64,000 nucleotides of DNA from Sialis fuliginosa. Lineage: Eukaryota; Arthropoda; Insecta; Megaloptera; Sialidae. A model generated the notes under the pieces. It worked only from the letters and a program-made list of their open reading frames with translations. It was not told the DNA's origin and searched no databases. This document shows positions 62,096 through 64,000 of this stretch, one piece after another. The translations under genes and the position numbers were made by a program. The stretch spans positions 16,182,001 through 16,246,000 of the forward strand of contig OY540812.1 in the NCBI GenBank assembly GCA_961205875.1. Direction: 5' to 3'. The stretch's first letter is position 1. Every line of letters starts with the position of its first letter.

Positions 62096-62731
62096 GTAAT
62101 TTAAAATTTAATTTTATTCAAAAAAATTAATTTCTTAATTAAACCTTTTAATTATATGATTGGATATCCCTGTAGTAAAAAAGATTTATCATAAACTAAT
62201 TTAACATTAATGAAGCGTTGCTAAACAAAATTAAAAATTCAAGGTTTCACTTTTAGCACTGTGAGACAACAATCGAGCGACACTTGTTAGATATTTGTTT
62301 TAATCAAAAGTAATAATCATATATAATGTTGTTAGAAGAAAGTTTGTGGTTTCATCAGGTGTATATGTAAATTATACAACATTTGAAATAGTTTAAAAAA
62401 ATTCCACTAACAACAGGTTAATTTAATGAATTATTACAAATTGATTAATTTCGGAAATGAAATATTAAAGTAATTAAATATATAAACAAATGTATGAATC
62501 ATACATTACTGATTGATTAATTTGTATAAGTATCTACAATGTACATATAGGAATAAAAATACAACCAAATGTATTTATTCACACCTGCATTCAAATACCA
62601 ACAAATTATCGACCACGAAAATATAATAGTTGAGAAATTGATGTTTTATATTTTTTTAAATTGACATTCATGCATGTCAGTCAGCGTTGTCCGGGCAAAT
62701 ATACAAAAATTGAACCATAGTTGTATGAAAT

Positions 62732-63212
62732 TATAAGGTACTGGCACCAGTTATGGCCGCTATACGAGCAAGGTTTACTGTTTTTGTGATTGACGGGTTT
62801 CTTTTTTGTCATTCTCGTGAACTCATGTTACTAATAAAACAAGTTACTCTATTTAATCAATTTAATTACCAAAGTCTGCAAATAAAGTTTGTTTTTTTAA
62901 ATTATAGCCTTTTTATTTTGTTTATGTTTTTTCTCCAGTAATTGATAAACAATGAAAAGCAGTTTCTATGATAATATAATAATTAATAATTATAAATTTT
63001 AGTAATAATTAGTTTAAATATCCACCATTTTGACACCTATTGGCCGATTGTCATCAAATCGCGCTGTAAGACAGTTAAATGTATATATATGGATTAATAT
63101 TCAGAAATGGTAGTAATCAAATATCAACAAAGACATGTTTCTAATTCAATACATTTAATTTAAAAATAGTCATTACTGGGGTCATATCCAAGACTGGTGC
63201 CAGTACCTTATA
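62732..63212 (+). mobile_element. Family A TIR element, full length, 481 bp
   Basis: The ends are TATAAGGTACTGGCACCAG (62732) and CTGGTGCCAGTACCTTATA (63212), perfect inverted copies. Landmarks in order are GTGATTGACGGG, TTTTTTCTCCAGTAAT, TTTGACACCTATTGGCCGAT and ACTGGGGTCATATCC. It is noncoding. It serves as the reference copy for those at 7735, 31025 and 60248. Superfamily not assigned; the target duplication is ambiguous because the ends are themselves TA-rich. Confidence 0.85.
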
Positions 63213-63356
63213 TCATACATGAAATTTTTCTCCGACTTGCGTCACACTTGTCTTAACTGCTTCACATCTGGCATACGAGTATATGTTACTCATAAAAAAT
63301 ACTTTTATGAAAGTGTCACCCAAATCGATTCAGTATTTTCTAAGATTAGCGTTAAC

Positions 63357-63430
63357 CAGAACCGTAACTAGAGGCTTGGGGGCCCGGGGCAGGAAGTGAT
63401 CAAGTGGCCCCGGTGGTAGTTACGGTCCTG
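63357..63430 (+). mobile_element. Tiny hAT-type element, 74 bp, GGGGCCC family
   Basis: It begins CAGAACCGTAACTAGAGGC and ends GGTAGTTACGGTCCTG, with exact duplication GCGTTAAC at 63349-63356 and 63431-63438. Compared with the 279-bp copy at 18667 it keeps about 54 bp of the left and 20 bp of the right end and lacks the middle and the inner right GC-rich sub-end. Confidence 0.85.
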
Positions 63431-63438
63431 GCGTTAAC

Positions 63439-64000
63439 AAACTTTTTCTCTGTATTATATTACTTCAGATTACTTTAGATTATCGTTCTATTTTCTGCAA
63501 GCTATTCTAAAAGAAAAATTAATTATTTTGTCGTATGAAAGGCCCATTTATCTATCATTTGTACTTTTGACCAAATGAATATTACATAAAATCTATAATA
63601 AAGTACCTATAAACAACTTTTTACCTTATTTTGTAATATCGGCAAAAACCATATCAAAATTTATAATACGTATTGTTAGATATACCTACGAGCAATAATA
63701 AATTATAAAGTAACAATATGTTGAATTGTATTTATGACTTCATTGTATTGTTTGTATAAAACATGTATTTTTATTTAACTACTATACAAAACCAGGTAAA
63801 AAATGGGAAATCTGAATATAAAAGAATTCATGAAATACATATGTTCTTGCTTTTGATATTACCTTACAAAACAAAAACATTAATACCTAGTATTAAAATA
63901 ATAATAATAGATTTAATAGATCAATAATACTTCTACAACACATAATTATTTTTTCAAAATACTAGCATAATTCACACATCAATTCAACACGTCTATTTTA
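63439..64000. other. No gene recognised
   Basis: A/T-rich end of the window; nothing supported. Confidence 0.6.

Overview
The window looks like AT-rich nuclear DNA from an insect. The evidence is spliced coding exons with GT..AG introns, no operons or ribosome binding sites, and dense arthropod-type DNA transposons (Helitron ends, hAT elements with 8-bp target duplications, small TIR elements). The strong A+T bias and the GGGCCGGATTAA / GGGGCCC type hAT ends suggest a hemipteran, perhaps aphid-like. The Helitron ends and the GGTTCCGTA repeats are also abundant in Lepidoptera, so the order is not settled.

Only one gene is clear. Eight consecutive plus-strand exons lie between 22191 and 27936. 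Their reading frames join without a break (phases 0,0,2,1,1,2,1,2) and encode about 972 residues of an internal protein segment. It is low-complexity and rich in Ser, Gln and Pro, with conserved-looking blocks and a PERPPKK plus polyproline segment. It most resembles the N-terminal and middle part of an insect Shroom (Apx/Shroom) cytoskeletal protein; that name is a moderate-confidence call from recalled motifs. Neither the start codon nor the C-terminal ASD2-type domain is in these exons, so the gene extends on both sides, probably with very long introns. Two possible short first exons (ATG at 36768 and at 46933) lie downstream. Both end in phase 2, the phase in which the last clear exon ends, so they could be internal alternative promoters of the same gene. 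This is inference.

Layout. 1-22190: no convincing exon; a complete Helitron (1338-2291), a second Helitron-like element (9296-10176), hairpins at 3021-3148, 6087-6229 and 10886-11313, hAT elements, and three GC-richer blocks that may be promoters or 5' UTRs (about 3655-4035, 5270-5560, 7185-7400). 22191-27936: the exons, with a 2.1-kb intron holding an inverted Helitron, a 40-bp perfect palindrome and a 121-bp hAT element. 27937-64000: repeat-rich DNA with two possible first exons, a possible promoter near 31937, and many dated insertions. These include a 1.3-kb hAT carrying nested repeats, a 163-bp hAT inserted inside another element, and a 74-bp hAT that looks like an internally deleted version of the 279-bp copy at 18667.

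Two TIR families recur. Family A (ATAAGGTACTGGCACCAGT ends) has four copies. Family B (TGCCCGGTATTATAA ends, 3-bp target duplication) has at least six. I found no virus, toxin, CRISPR array, rRNA or tRNA. No previously undescribed system is evident; the most unusual material is the set of foldback structures, the nested short hAT elements and the phase-matched candidate first exons.
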